From Candidatus Tisiphia endosymbiont of Nemotelus nigrinus (GTDB taxonomy: Bacteria; Pseudomonadota; Alphaproteobacteria; Rickettsiales; Rickettsiaceae), in contig NZ_OZ032151.1 in the NCBI RefSeq assembly GCF_964026475.1, forward strand, positions 496,001-560,000: 64,000 nucleotides of DNA, written 5' to 3'. The translations under genes and the position numbers were made by a program. Positions 45,948-55,868 of this stretch are shown in pieces. The notes under the pieces are model-generated. The model saw nothing but the letters and a program-made list of their open reading frames with translations, was not told the origin of the DNA and did no database searches. Within the stretch, counting starts at the first letter, position 1. The number at the start of each line of letters is the position of its first letter.

Positions 45948-46785
45948 CCCCCCTAAAATAGGACCAAAAAAATAGATTAATCCGAGTAAATTTATTAAAA
46001 ACAAGTAAATTGAAAGGAAAGAAAATGAGTATTAAGAAACAATATGCACCAGGATTTAAGGCGAAGTTAGCTATAGAATTAATTAGTGATAAAAAGAGTG
46101 TAGTGAGATTAGTAGTGAACATAAGATGCCTCAAACTAATTTACATGAGTGGAAAGCAAAATTACTTGACTCTGCTAAAGATATTTTTCTGCCCGAATCA
46201 GAAAGAAATAAGCAGTTGAAAATATTAGAGCAAGAGATAAATATTTTACATAAACTGATTGGAGAAATTACAGTTGAAAATAATTTTCTTAAAAAAATTA
46301 AAACTGTAGATTATAATAGTAGAGTCAGTATGTTAGATATTCACGATAATCTGTCAATTAGGCAACAAGCAAGGTTATTAGACACTTTTAACAAAGCTTA
46401 TTTGATTGATGAATTAATGGATTTTTTAGCGAAAATTAATAAGATTTTTGCCGCAATAGTATAGCTATTTCAAAAAAATCTTATAATTTGCAGCAAAAAA
46501 GACTTTATTCATCAATTAAATAAGCTTTGTTAACAGTGTCTAATTGAGCATAATATTAAAATCAGTATAGATCATAAAGGTAGGTGCTTTGATAATATAA
46601 ATATTGAGAGATTGTGGAGAACAATAAAACAAGAAGCAATATATTATTATAGGCCTGAAAGTATAGCTGATTTAGAGAAAATACTGAATGAATTTATTAA
46701 GTGGTATAACAATGAGAGACGAAATCAATCTCTCAATTATAAAAGACCAGCTGATGTTTATCGGCCAATAAAAGAGAATTAACTA
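45948..46785 (+). pseudogene. IS3-family element, frameshifted, deleted and hit by a 166-bp element
   Basis: orfA begins at 46024 (MSIKKQYAPGFKAKLAIELI) and continues in another frame as NLHEWKAKLLDSAKDIFLPE and on into a coiled-coil (EQEINILHKLIGEITVENNF). The orfB start follows, but the 166-bp element sits at 46378-46543. The rest is only the C-terminal end of the integrase core: DHKGRCFDNINIERLWRTIK, then FIKWYNNERRNQSLNYKRPA, stopping at 46782. About half of the catalytic domain is missing. Confidence 0.85.
46378..46543 (+). mobile_element. 166-bp terminal-inverted-repeat element (MITE), intact copy 1
   Basis: It starts TTAGACACTTTTAACAAAGC and ends GCTTTGTTAACAGTGTCTAA, with about 37 bp of near-perfect inverted termini, no complete gene, and an inner sequence shared with the copy at 48903-49068 in the opposite orientation. 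It is inserted in the IS3 remnant. Confidence 0.85.
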
Positions 46786-47141
46786 TGTTGAAATTTTGTA
46801 TTATCTGTATTTTTTAATAGTTAAAAACGGATTAACTTATTTTTTTTGGTTTGACAATTCGGGTCACTATATACCTATATCTTCAATAAAGAGTCGTAAT
46901 TTATCTTCGTTCCTACTACGAACATTCGTTTTTGTTTGTAAAATTTTAAAAATATGTTTCCATTCTTTTGTTTTAATGTAATAATTCATCTGTGATAGTG
47001 CTTTTTTGTTCATAAATTACACTATCACATTTTTCAATTTTTCTCTCCTACTTAGAAATGTTCACACAGCATTGTATTCTAGTCAAAATTAATTATATAT
47101 AGGGATAGATATGTGCGTTGAATCAGTTTAGGTAAATTAAC

Positions 47142-48227
47142 ATGCAAAAATTTTCATTTGACTTACAGTCTCAACATAAAAAAGCCAGAGCTGGTATTAT
47201 AACTACTAGGCATGGTCAAATACGTACGCCGGCTTTTATGCCAGTAGGCACAAAAGGTACGGTAAAAGCTATGTTACCTGAAGCAGTGGAATCTACTGGA
47301 GCTGATATAATACTTGGTAATACTTATCATTTAATGTTGCAGCCAGGTGCTGAAAGAATTGCTAAATTTGGAGGTTTACGTAAATTTATGAATTGGTCAA
47401 AGCCTGTACTTAGCGATTCAGGTGGTTTTCAGGTGATGTCCCTATCAAAATTACGTAAAATTACAGAAGAAGGAGTAATTTTTAACTCACATATTGATGG
47501 TAGTAAGCATATGTTAACTCCTGAGCGAGCGACAGAGATACAGTATCTTCTCGATAGTACTATTACTATGGCGTTTGATGAATGCACTCCATATCCAGTA
47601 AAATTTGAGCAAGCAAAATCATCGATGGAATTAACATCTAGGTGGGGAAAGCGTTCAAGAAAGGCATTTGTTCAAAGAGAAGGTTATGGTCAATTTGGTA
47701 TTGTGCAGGGAAGTGTATACCAAGAGCTACGTGTTGAGTCAGCACAGAATTTAGCAGAATTAGATTTTGAAGGTTATGCTATTGGGGGGTTGGCAGTAGG
47801 TGAAGGACAAGAGATAATGTTTGAAGTACTAGACTATGCTCCAGATTTATTACCTGAAAATAAACCAAGATATCTTATGGGAGTTGGTAAACCAGATGAT
47901 ATTATTGGAGCAGTTGCTAGAGGAATAGATATGTTTGATTGTGTTATTCCAACGCGTTCTGGTCGGAATGGTCAGGCTTTCACCAAATATGGTATAGTAA
48001 ATATTCGCAATAGCACATATAAAGATGATCAGGAACCTCTTGAATATGATTGTTCATGCCCAGCATGTAAAAATTATAATAAAGCTTACTTGCACCATTT
48101 GGTAAAGAGCAAAGAGATTTTAGGAGCAGTACTTATGACTTGGCATAATTTGGTGTATTTCCAAGAATTAATGTCAAGAATAAGACAATATATTCAACAA
48201 GGAAAAGACTTTGATTTTATCAATTAG
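47142..48227 (+). CDS. tgt: tRNA-guanine transglycosylase
   Basis: 361 residues. Catalytic and binding blocks: [86 protein letters not shown]. The zinc site CSCPACKNY...HHL is complete. The enzyme exchanges the wobble guanine for a queuine precursor in GUN-anticodon tRNAs. Monocistronic here. The 360 bp upstream hold the tail of the IS3 remnant and nothing else I can support. Confidence 0.97.
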   Translation: MQKFSFDLQSQHKKARAGIITTRHGQIRTPAFMPVGTKGTVKAMLPEAVESTGADIILGNTYHLMLQPGAERIAKFGGLRKFMNWSKPVLSDSGGFQVMSLSKLRKITEEGVIFNSHIDGSKHMLTPERATEIQYLLDSTITMAFDECTPYPVKFEQAKSSMELTSRWGKRSRKAFVQREGYGQFGIVQGSVYQELRVESAQNLAELDFEGYAIGGLAVGEGQEIMFEVLDYAPDLLPENKPRYLMGVGKPDDIIGAVARGIDMFDCVIPTRSGRNGQAFTKYGIVNIRNSTYKDDQEPLEYDCSCPACKNYNKAYLHHLVKSKEILGAVLMTWHNLVYFQELMSRIRQYIQQGKDFDFIN

Positions 48228-48251
48228 TATCGAGAGGTATTTTTTTTCATA

Positions 48252-48372
48252 TCTTACATTTTTTATTCTATCGTAAAAATAGCAAAAAATTATAAGGATA
48301 TTATGCTACACAAGTGTCATTACGAGGAATCACTTTAGGTGAAGAAGCAAACCAAAAGACCAGAAGTGGATT
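48252..48372. repeat. Half of the 249-bp palindromic element
   Basis: TCTATCGTAAAAATAGCAAA at 48267 and then GTCATTACGAGGAATCACTT and GAAGAAGCAA match the right arm and centre of 17570-17818, in inverted order. The rest of the gap to 48508 is AT-rich with nothing recognisable. Confidence 0.7.
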
Positions 48373-48508
48373 GCTCCCGACTTCCGCAATTTTTGAGAAA
48401 GAGCGACTTGTCTTCGAGATAAATATGAGCAAGGATTATGCTTCAAAGTAGGGTTGCTATGCGGTGTGTAGGACAAAAGTTTACATTTTAGTTACTGGCT
48501 ATACATTA

Positions 48509-49556
48509 TCATTTTACAGATTTTATCATTTGGGGCATAGTTAAATCAAATAAATTCAACAAATTTTGTTGAAACTCGCTTAATTTTGATAATCTTGCTA
48601 CTTTACAACCTTTGATAGTATAATACAAAAAACATATTTTATCCAACTCTCTTAATGCTTCCTCAATGGTCACATTATATTTACCATCCTTAGTTACTCC
48701 ACAACCATATTTCAACTTATTTTTCATATAGTGTCATATTTTTAATGCCAACATACAGACAAATACATGTCCCTTTGTTCTATTGCTTTTCCTTAAAAAA
48801 ATCGGCCTTACTTCCAGCAATCCCGTCTTCATACTGCTAAAATTCGATTCTACTTCATGTAGATTATGGTAGGCTTTATCAACCAATTCTTTACTCATCA
48901 GTTTAGACACTGTTAACAAAGCTTATTTAATTGATGAATAAAGTCTTTTTTGCTGCAAATTATAAGATTTTTTTGAAATAGGTACACTATTCCAGCAAAA
49001 ATCTTATTAATTTTCGTTAAAAAATCCATTAATTCATCAATCAAATAAGCTTTGTTAACAGTGTCTAATCTCAATCTGTGTTTCAATCGCATAACAACCA
49101 TCGAGAGCAAACAATTCTTTTTTCTTATCTTGATCAATTTCAACCACTATTTGGTTGCCATCTAATTTTAGGTTGATAAATTTATCTATCCGCCATTCTT
49201 CAGCAATCTTTTGGATATTATTTAAACCAGTTTTTGGCTTTGCTTTCTTATGGGTTGATACATATATATTACGTTCTTCCACCTTTGCCACCAGTTTTTT
49301 AACTCGGTTATTCCTGTCAAACTCAAGTTTTCGGGCTATAGAACCATTTTTTCTTAAAATGTATCTTTTACCATTACTGGTTACTTCGCATAGCTGTTCT
49401 TCAAAAAAACTATATTGCAAAACTCCACTTTTCTTTAAGCGTTCAATCTCAACTTTACTTAAGGTTGTAATATAGTCCCATCCTTCTTTGCTCAGGGCTT
49501 CTTTGCCTGTCTGTGTGGCGACAACTATAATTACCGATCTTTTGGCAAAAATTTAG
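48509..49556 (-). pseudogene. IS1634/IS4-like transposase remnant, split by the 166-bp element
   Basis: The minus strand from 49556 reads EGWDYITTLSKVEIERLKKS, EQLCEVTSNGKRYILRKNGS and ALDGCYAIETQIE. The 166-bp element interrupts it. On the far side it resumes as LMSKELVDKAYHNLHEVESN, TGLLEVRPIFLRKSNRTKGH and CMLALKI, and after a further break the tail IEEALRELDKICFLYY. These are the last third of an IS1634-type DDE transposase, including its Y-x-x-L-x-x-VE signature region. The 5' two thirds are gone. Confidence 0.8.
48903..49068 (-). mobile_element. 166-bp terminal-inverted-repeat element (MITE), intact copy 2
   Basis: Exactly 166 bp, with TTAGACACTGTTAACAAAGC at the left and GCTTTGTTAACAGTGTCTAA at the right. 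It lies inside the IS1634-like transposase remnant, whose coding sense continues on both sides. TTA/TAA at the junctions may include a short target duplication. Confidence 0.9.
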
Positions 49557-49779
49557 CTGTTAAATTATGGGTTGGTCATCAAATAACTTAAAGCGTTTTA
49601 TTAATGCCTTAATAAAAATTAACTAATTGTTCATCAGCCTAAACATTGGTATACTACGCACCATGTAACAAAATATAAGAAACTGGCTCTGTACCACACT
49701 TCAGCGTAGTACCCCTTTTAACAATAATCATTCATTAAGTAACAGATGTATTATTTGCTATATTTCTATAAAATAAAGT

Positions 49780-49990
49780 AACCAAGCTAATTATTAAGAA
49801 CAATAATCGTCGATGCCATTGGTGCGTTGATCACAGCCCGTTCATCAGCATGGTTTTGGAGTTTTGGTAACATCATTGATGGCATCATACACAAATATTT
49901 AAGTGTATGAGAGACCTCGTTTAGAAGAGTAATTCTATTGCCCCTCCAACTTAAAATTAGCTTGGCTTAACAATATTCTACAAAAAGGAG
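49780..49990 (+). ncRNA. Candidate IS110 bridge-RNA region
   Basis: The roughly 200 bp between the presumed left end and the transposase start are non-coding and contain possible stems: CATACACAAATATTTAAGTG with GTATG (49887-49912) and ATGCCATTGG...TGATGGCAT (49814-49884). In IS110 relatives the bridge RNA comes from this position. Folding has not been tested. Confidence 0.3.
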
Positions 49991-49995
49991 GTGAA

Positions 49996-51342
49996 ATGGT
50001 AAAGGAAAATAATGATAAACAGAAATTGGAAATAATGAATCCTAATGCAGCAGGGATTGATATCGGCTCTAGAGAACATTATGTTTGTGTACCAGTTGGC
50101 AGAGATAAAGAAGTTGTTAAAAAATTTGCTGCTTTTACTAGTGATTTAAAAGAAATGGTAAATTGGTTAAAAGAATGTAAGATTAAGACGATAGCCATGG
50201 AATCAACAGGTGTATATTGGATACCGGTGTTTCAAATATTAGAGACTAATGGGTTTGAGGTTAAATTAGTTAATGCCCGTTATGCAAAAAATGTCCCTGG
50301 ACGTAAGACAGATGTGAAAGATTGTCAGTGGTTACAAAGGTTACATAGCTATGGTTTATTAAACGGTTCATTTCGTCCTAATAACCAAATATGCGTATTG
50401 CGTAGTTATCTAAGGCAAAGAGATAGATTAATAAAAAGTAGTAGAATTCATATTAATCGTATGCAAAAAGCCCTTAATGAAATGAATATCCAATTACATC
50501 ATGTAATTAGTGACATCACTGGTATTAGTGGAATGAAGATAATTAAAGCTATTATAGTTGGAGAAAGAGACGCTAAAAAGTTAGCTGAATTTAAAGATTA
50601 TCGTATTAAGAGCAACAGTGAAACTATCATTAAGGCATTAGAGGGAGATTATAGAAAAGAACAGCTTGCTATCCTAAAGCAAGAGTTAGAGTTATATGAA
50701 TTCTATCTCACTAAAATAGAAGAATGTGATAAATCAATCAAAGAATGTTACGAGGAATTTGATAAATATAATGGCGATGCTATTTTAGAGGGAAATGATA
50801 AAAAGCGTAAAGTAAGCAAAAATGCCCCTAAAACATTTGATTTGAGACAATCTTTATATAATGTATCAGGGATAGATTTTAGCAAAATACCAGGATTTGA
50901 TGTATTAACCGTGCAAACAATGATAGCGGAAGTAGGTTTAGATATGAGTAAATGGAAGACAGAAAAGCATTTTACTTCATGGCTTGGTCTTAGCCCTAAT
51001 AATCAAATTACTGGTGGAAAAGTTTTTAAAACAAGAACCAAGAAAGTAATTAATAAAGCAAGCATAGCACTTCGAATGTCTGCTTTGAGTTTAGGGAAAG
51101 GGAAATCGGCACTAGCTGGTTATTATAGACGGATGAAAAACAAGATTGGGTCACCAAAAGCCATTACTGCTACTGCAAGAAAATTAGCATGTTTATTTTA
51201 TCGGTTACTAAAATACGGTCAGGATTATGTAGAGCAAGGAATTGAAGCATATGAAAAGCAATATCAGGAAAAAATGATAGAAAATTTAAGAAAACAAGCG
51301 GTAAAGCTAGGTTTTGAGCTGGTTACAATAGAACCTTGCTAA
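49996..51342 (+). CDS. IS110-family DEDD transposase (recombinase)
   Basis: 448 residues. The N-terminal RuvC-like DEDD domain shows AGIDIGSREHYVCVP, TIAMESTGVYWIPVF and PGRKTDVKDCQWLQRL. A coiled-coil linker follows, and the C-terminal Tnp_20 domain shows IPGFDVLTVQTMIAEVGLDM, WLGLSPNNQITGGK with the SxLGxS-like Ser region (MSALSLGKGKSALAGYYRRM). IS110 recombinases act with a structured bridge RNA encoded in the element. The frame is complete and looks recent. It lies directly against the truncated portal gene. Confidence 0.95.
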   Translation: MVKENNDKQKLEIMNPNAAGIDIGSREHYVCVPVGRDKEVVKKFAAFTSDLKEMVNWLKECKIKTIAMESTGVYWIPVFQILETNGFEVKLVNARYAKNVPGRKTDVKDCQWLQRLHSYGLLNGSFRPNNQICVLRSYLRQRDRLIKSSRIHINRMQKALNEMNIQLHHVISDITGISGMKIIKAIIVGERDAKKLAEFKDYRIKSNSETIIKALEGDYRKEQLAILKQELELYEFYLTKIEECDKSIKECYEEFDKYNGDAILEGNDKKRKVSKNAPKTFDLRQSLYNVSGIDFSKIPGFDVLTVQTMIAEVGLDMSKWKTEKHFTSWLGLSPNNQITGGKVFKTRTKKVINKASIALRMSALSLGKGKSALAGYYRRMKNKIGSPKAITATARKLACLFYRLLKYGQDYVEQGIEAYEKQYQEKMIENLRKQAVKLGFELVTIEPC

Positions 51343-51957
51343 AATACTTTTTAGCAGTTTCTTAGAAGGATTTCGGGCTAACCTCTCCTTGAAAGGGGCA
51401 AAATCTGCCCATTTAGCTGACGCAGTTTTAATTGGCATGCTAAATAGTCGGTACATTGTATTAACAAAACCAAACTTGTTCTCTTCAAAATAACATTCCT
51501 GTAAATTAATATTACGAAAGAACAGAGTTTGTGCTAATTCTAAATCTTCTTCAACATAGAATATCGCAGTGCCAAAAGCTGATAAATTCAAAAAAAACTG
51601 ATGAATCTGACTATAAAAATTAGAAGCCGGATTATTGAATATGTCCATTAGGGTTTTTTCTAGCATTTGGGCTAACATGCCGCGTTCAGCGGTGGTTAAA
51701 TATTGCTGTTGCTCGTCATTTTCAGCAACTATAGTAAGGTTAAACCAATTCATTGCTGGGTTTACCAACAAGCTTTGTAAACCTGATGCTAATTGTTCCC
51801 GTGACCAAATAGAAGTTGAGTCAAATATTACCTTATTGCTCTCAGTTTGTGGGCAAACATATTTCTTCAGCTCATCCCATATATGATGCCATTTCTCTCG
51901 TTTAGTTTTGAGATTATCAAAATATTCAATCTTTTTGTTTAAATCACTATCAGCCAT
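51307..51957 (-). pseudogene. Phage head-tail connector (portal) protein, truncated by IS110
   Basis: 216 codons remain of a protein usually about 500 residues long. KREKWHHIWDELKKYVCPQT, REQLASGLQSLLVNPAMNWF and LMDIFNNPASNFYSQIHQFF fit the podovirus-type head-to-tail joining family. The last residues are supplied by the reverse strand of the IS110 end. It overlaps the preceding gene by 8 bp, as phage morphogenesis genes often do. Confidence 0.75.
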
Positions 51958-53296
51958 ATGCTGTCACCATATTTGTGTTGTAATTGGTACGCGTTGCGTT
52001 TGGGCTTGTGGTTGAGTTTGGGTTTAAATATGGCGTACCAAGCTTCTTTGATACTTTCTTGAGTTTCTTAATAAACTCATCATCATATAACACCTCATAA
52101 TTATATTTCTTACCACTAGCTGCCGTCATACTAGGCAAACCAAGGGTTAACCCTTCAATATCCTTAAGCGATACTATCTTGCCTAGAGATTCAGATAATT
52201 GCGGTAAATCTTCTAACCTAGGTACTGACCGCATGTTAAAATGTTCTACTGCTTGTTTTAAACCACCAAGCTCAGCTACCTGCGTTTTTGCTAATCCTGA
52301 TGGACCATATCTTGCCATTTGCTCTAAATTGCCTGACATACCATCATACTGATGGTTATTAGCAAGATCAACTTGTTCAATCCCTCCTCTAAGGTTAGGT
52401 ATAATATTTGATGTATTCATATAATGACCAATACCAAGCAATGGAGCTAAACATTTCATCCCAAAACCTATCTGTCCAAGCATTGAAGAGCCGCCTGCTG
52501 CAGTTGCTGTTCCTACTGCACCGGTTGCACCTGCTGCTCCCGCTGCACCCGCTCCTCCTAATCCTCCAACTAGCATTCCAGCTCCAAAAGTTAATGCACC
52601 AATACCTGCCCCCTGTATCAAACCTGTAATACTTGCTGATTTCTGAAGTTTCCCAGCTCGCCACTTTACATCGTGTGCATAACTATCCAACTGCTTTTGT
52701 GCAGATTCACTATAACTATTTAATTGGTTTTGTAGACTTGCAACATACTTTTGACGTTCAGCATAATCAGCAGCTATTTGTTCTTCTATAGTTTGATATT
52801 CTTTACATTGTTCAATCATACTGGTTAATTGATGTCTTGCCTGATCAAAATTACTAGTATCTTGCAATAGACGCTCTTGACTTGCTTGATAGTTAGCTAA
52901 CTGATTCTCAAGCTCAGCTTTCTCCATACTGATATTTCTATGTTCCCTAGTAATATCACCCATAAAATAACGTATTTTCTCTTCTATTGCCTGACGTTGC
53001 TTTTTTAATGACTCAACATCTTGCTGATGTTTAGCAATTGCACTGCCAGCTTCTTCTTCAGTTAAACCTCGTAAACTTTCTTTCTGCTGGGCTACTCGAT
53101 CGTAGAGATTTTGGAAGACGCCCGGTAACTGTTCCACTTCTCTCATTCTTGCTTCAAGAGCTGGAGCCTTCTGTTTCAAGCTTTCAAAGGATTGTTTAAG
53201 CTGCCCTGCTGAAGAAGCTAGCCTAGCTCTTTGGCTTTCTATATTCTTTAAACCACTATCATATTGGCTAGCATACTGATTCAATTGGTTCTCCAT
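51950..53296 (-). CDS. Phage-module coiled-coil protein with Gly/Ala-rich membrane segment
   Basis: 448 residues from the ATG at 53296, which lies 17 bp after the terminase stop; longer starts would overlap the terminase by 80 bp. Residues 1-215 or so are a long Gln/Glu-rich coiled coil (LNQYASQYDSGLKNIESQRA). A hydrophobic Gly/Ala stretch follows (GAGIGALTFGAGMLVGGLGG) and then a less regular C-terminus. No family recognised. Its place between terminase and portal suggests a phage structural or DNA-injection protein. Confidence 0.6.
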   Translation of the reverse strand: MENQLNQYASQYDSGLKNIESQRARLASSAGQLKQSFESLKQKAPALEARMREVEQLPGVFQNLYDRVAQQKESLRGLTEEEAGSAIAKHQQDVESLKKQRQAIEEKIRYFMGDITREHRNISMEKAELENQLANYQASQERLLQDTSNFDQARHQLTSMIEQCKEYQTIEEQIAADYAERQKYVASLQNQLNSYSESAQKQLDSYAHDVKWRAGKLQKSASITGLIQGAGIGALTFGAGMLVGGLGGAGAAGAAGATGAVGTATAAGGSSMLGQIGFGMKCLAPLLGIGHYMNTSNIIPNLRGGIEQVDLANNHQYDGMSGNLEQMARYGPSGLAKTQVAELGGLKQAVEHFNMRSVPRLEDLPQLSESLGKIVSLKDIEGLTLGLPSMTAASGKKYNYEVLYDDEFIKKLKKVSKKLGTPYLNPNSTTSPNATRTNYNTNMVTAYG

Positions 53297-53312
53297 CTCA
53301 TAGCTTCTATTG

Positions 53313-54884
53313 CTATAGTGGTATTGTTGCTCCTCGACGATATTGTGATATATTATATTGCGATTGCTGTTGTTCATTACCAGTTTTAACATCCATCGCT
53401 AAATAACAAAAACTCTCTGTTATATCAGTGGCTCTTGTGGAATTAGAATGCACGCCCCTTTTAGTAGCATCAAACTCATAGAGACCGTTAATACCACGCT
53501 GACATTTCTCGGCATCTATTCGGCACGCACCTAACAAATTTCTTGCTTTAGTTATCATCTCTTCCCGTAAATATTTCCTGCCAATAGCAAAGGGTGAAAA
53601 TCCTACTTTCTCTGCTATCTCGTTAGCTTGTTGTAATCTTGTATCCAAAGTTGGCATTTGTCTTCGGCTCATATCATGGGGCAATACGTTACGTCCATAT
53701 TGATACGGTCTAGTTCTTAAATGATTAAGATAAAACTCTAAATCTTTACCCCTATTCATATAAAAATCGATAATATCAATATAGTCTTGTTTCTCTTGAA
53801 CAAACCAAATCACCGTATAATCAACAATACCTATGTCCCAATAAGTATTAACCTGATAGCTTGCATCAAATGGCACATAGCCAATACGCCCCTGACTTTC
53901 AGCAAGCTGTAATTGTTCAACAAAAGTACCACCTTGGTCAGCTCTCTTGTAACGATAGGCAGCAAAGTCACAATAAAACTCTCTTTGAATCTCTTCGTTA
54001 GTCATATCGACTGAAGCTAACTTATTTTTATCGACTAGTGGTTGTCCCTCATTATCTGTTGTATCTTCAATAGTTTTTATTTGGCAAAATACTTCCGGAT
54101 TATCTTGGTGTTTCCGGTATAATTCTTCACCATGTGTCAATTTTGGATTATCGGAAGGAGTATACAAATAAAGCAGCCAGCCATTATTACGAATTACCAT
54201 CGGCTCTATAACGCAGCTCATAGCTCGTGGATCATGGTAAGAATATTCCGAGATAACTGCTCCCTTAATACCGCTACCCCTGATAGTAGCATAACGGTCA
54301 CTACCAACAAACTGAATCACTGAGCCAGTTTTAAATAATATCCGTTGCTTATATTGCTGACTACGAGCAATAACCCCTTTAGGAATAAATGACATATAAG
54401 GACGCCCTGATAATGTCATACCATCCCATATACTCATTTTAGCTTGATTATAGGTAGGATAGACATACCAGTAAGTGCCTACTTCTCGAATGGCACTAGC
54501 AGTGATCCAATTAATACCCATAATATCCTTACCAGCTCTTTTATGCCAAATGGCTATAGCTTTCTTACCACCAGAGTATAAATATCTCCACAAAGGTAGC
54601 TGGAATGGGTAGGGTGACCAATCTACCGGAAATTTATTAGGCTTTCTGCAAAATTCTACTTCTGCTGGTAATTTGTACGTCAATGCGGTACTCGAATCCT
54701 CACGTACACCTGAGTACGTTGCGGTTCTGCGTTCCGCGTTTCCTTCAAATTTCTCAGCATAAGCGATTTTTGCAGGAAGCCTAATGCTCGTGGAGCTAGA
54801 AACCTCTTTGCTGGCTTTAGCTGTACCAGTAGTCTTCATCCCCTTGCTCTTACTGTCCTTTGGCAAATGCATATTCTGCTTCAT
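53313..54884 (-). CDS. Phage terminase large subunit with an in-frame RPE insertion
   Basis: 523 residues. The ATPase part has the Walker A-like IAIWHKRAGKDIMGINW and the Walker B segment IKGAVISEYSYHDPRAM. The nuclease part begins at YWDIGIVDYTVIWFVQ. Terminase large subunits cut and pump phage DNA into heads. Residues 34-82 or so are encoded by a Rickettsia palindromic element inserted without breaking the frame (for example AEKFEGNAERRTATYSGV). The native sequence resumes at KFPVDWSPYPFQLPLWRYL. The start overlaps the small subunit gene by 35 bp. Confidence 0.85.
   Translation of the reverse strand: MKQNMHLPKDSKSKGMKTTGTAKASKEVSSSTSIRLPAKIAYAEKFEGNAERRTATYSGVREDSSTALTYKLPAEVEFCRKPNKFPVDWSPYPFQLPLWRYLYSGGKKAIAIWHKRAGKDIMGINWITASAIREVGTYWYVYPTYNQAKMSIWDGMTLSGRPYMSFIPKGVIARSQQYKQRILFKTGSVIQFVGSDRYATIRGSGIKGAVISEYSYHDPRAMSCVIEPMVIRNNGWLLYLYTPSDNPKLTHGEELYRKHQDNPEVFCQIKTIEDTTDNEGQPLVDKNKLASVDMTNEEIQREFYCDFAAYRYKRADQGGTFVEQLQLAESQGRIGYVPFDASYQVNTYWDIGIVDYTVIWFVQEKQDYIDIIDFYMNRGKDLEFYLNHLRTRPYQYGRNVLPHDMSRRQMPTLDTRLQQANEIAEKVGFSPFAIGRKYLREEMITKARNLLGACRIDAEKCQRGINGLYEFDATKRGVHSNSTRATDITESFCYLAMDVKTGNEQQQSQYNISQYRRGATIPL
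54638..54783. repeat. Rickettsia palindromic element (RPE1-like), translated in frame
   Basis: 146 bp with outer arms TAGGCTTTCTGCAAAA and TTTTTGCAGGAAGCCTA. The same length as the intergenic copies at 12317 and 30672. Its inner sequence is closest to the copy at 44774-44915. It is read within the terminase large subunit. Confidence 0.88.
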
Positions 54885-55386
54885 ACGATTCTATTTCAAA
54901 ATTAGCTACATCCATCATTTTTGACATTTCTTGGGCTTTTGCTGCTTGTTCAGCTTCATCATTATTTTTCCTATGGTAACCAGCATCATGCTTCCTTGTT
55001 TGATATTTTTGCGAATTGGCTTTAAGATATTCCAGCAATGACTTAGAACAATATTTTTTCTTAGTAGCTATTGCCTGATTATCCTTGTTATAAGTCACTT
55101 CCTCATAACCGTTAATTGCCCTATCATATAACACTCCTTCTGCTCTATCTACCACAATGGCTAGAGCTAAATTGACACATTTGGCTAAATATTTATCGCT
55201 ATTAATAACTCGGTGCAACCTAAGTGGAGAGATGCAACCAGCCTTCTTAGCGGCAATAACGATGTTACCATGCTCACAAAGATATAATAGGAAATTAGAT
55301 ATATCCTCTATTGAGCCAAACTTACTGATGGCACTAGATGATATCTTTGCTAAATATTTTTCAAATAAACCATAATTTTTAATCAT
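54850..55386 (-). CDS. Probable phage terminase small subunit
   Basis: 178 residues. An N-terminal helix-turn-helix-like part (NIVIAAKKAGCISPLRLHRV) is followed by the block RAINGYEEVTYNKDNQAIAT with KKKYCSKSLLEYLKANSQKY, which is usual in phage terminase small subunits and related DNA-packaging proteins. The rest is helical and charged. It directly precedes and overlaps the large subunit gene. The assignment rests on both pattern and position. Confidence 0.65.
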   Translation of the reverse strand: MIKNYGLFEKYLAKISSSAISKFGSIEDISNFLLYLCEHGNIVIAAKKAGCISPLRLHRVINSDKYLAKCVNLALAIVVDRAEGVLYDRAINGYEEVTYNKDNQAIATKKKYCSKSLLEYLKANSQKYQTRKHDAGYHRKNNDEAEQAAKAQEMSKMMDVANFEIESYEAEYAFAKGQ

Positions 55387-55582
55387 ATAGATATTTCTAT
55401 AAAAATTTCTTGTAATTCCCCTTATTATAGCTGATTCCTAGGTTTTTTTACCAATTAATTAATTGAAAATACCCCCTATATTTCGCAGCATACTACAACT
55501 AAAGATTGCTGTCAATAATTTATTTTCTATTTTTCGTATTATAATTAAATTTTTATATTTAGTTATTCCAAATTATGCTCTT

Positions 55583-55771
55583 ATGTCTATAAATATAACA
55601 TATTTTTACGCTCCACTAATAGCCGCTTTCATTATTTTTGCAGTATTACATATTTTTTTATTGACTTCCATTACGGATGCTGAAGTTGCAAACAGTAAAT
55701 TTAAAGGTAAGCCTCCACTACTGCAGCAGAGGACTGACCTTTACAAGCCGTATCACTCTTACACTTTCTAA
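55583..55771 (+). CDS. Small single-helix membrane protein
   Basis: 62 residues from the ATG at 55583; the frame is open further upstream to 55463. A membrane segment FYAPLIAAFIIFAVLHIFLL is followed by a short polar tail. The helix is nearly the same as the remnant at 38873-38959, so this is a repeated gene. Function unknown. It lies in the 482-bp gap between the terminase small subunit and the replication genes, on the opposite strand. Confidence 0.4.
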   Translation: MSINITYFYAPLIAAFIIFAVLHIFLLTSITDAEVANSKFKGKPPLLQQRTDLYKPYHSYTF

Positions 55772-55868
55772 ACCCTTACAATTTTATATGTGGTTTGTAT
55801 GTGCTTTTCAACCTTCAGTAATTGGTTGATTATTATTAACTTTTAGTTTTTTCTTCTATTTACCATAG

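Larger units (their letters stand above)
49740..51342 (+). mobile_element. IS110-family insertion sequence (ends estimated)
   Basis: One intact IS110 transposase with a strong AAGGAGGTGAAATG ribosome site. IS110 elements lack clear inverted ends, so the left boundary is a guess. The right boundary must lie close to 51342, because the truncated phage portal frame begins there. Confidence 0.6.

Noticed and set aside
46796..46981. 61-codon ORF downstream of the IS3 remnant
   Set aside because: Low-complexity Phe-rich frame in AT-rich DNA without a family match or a clear ribosome site.
55463..55868. Toxin-antitoxin pair near the terminase genes
   Set aside because: Only one small membrane ORF is present, with no partner gene and no known toxin motif.
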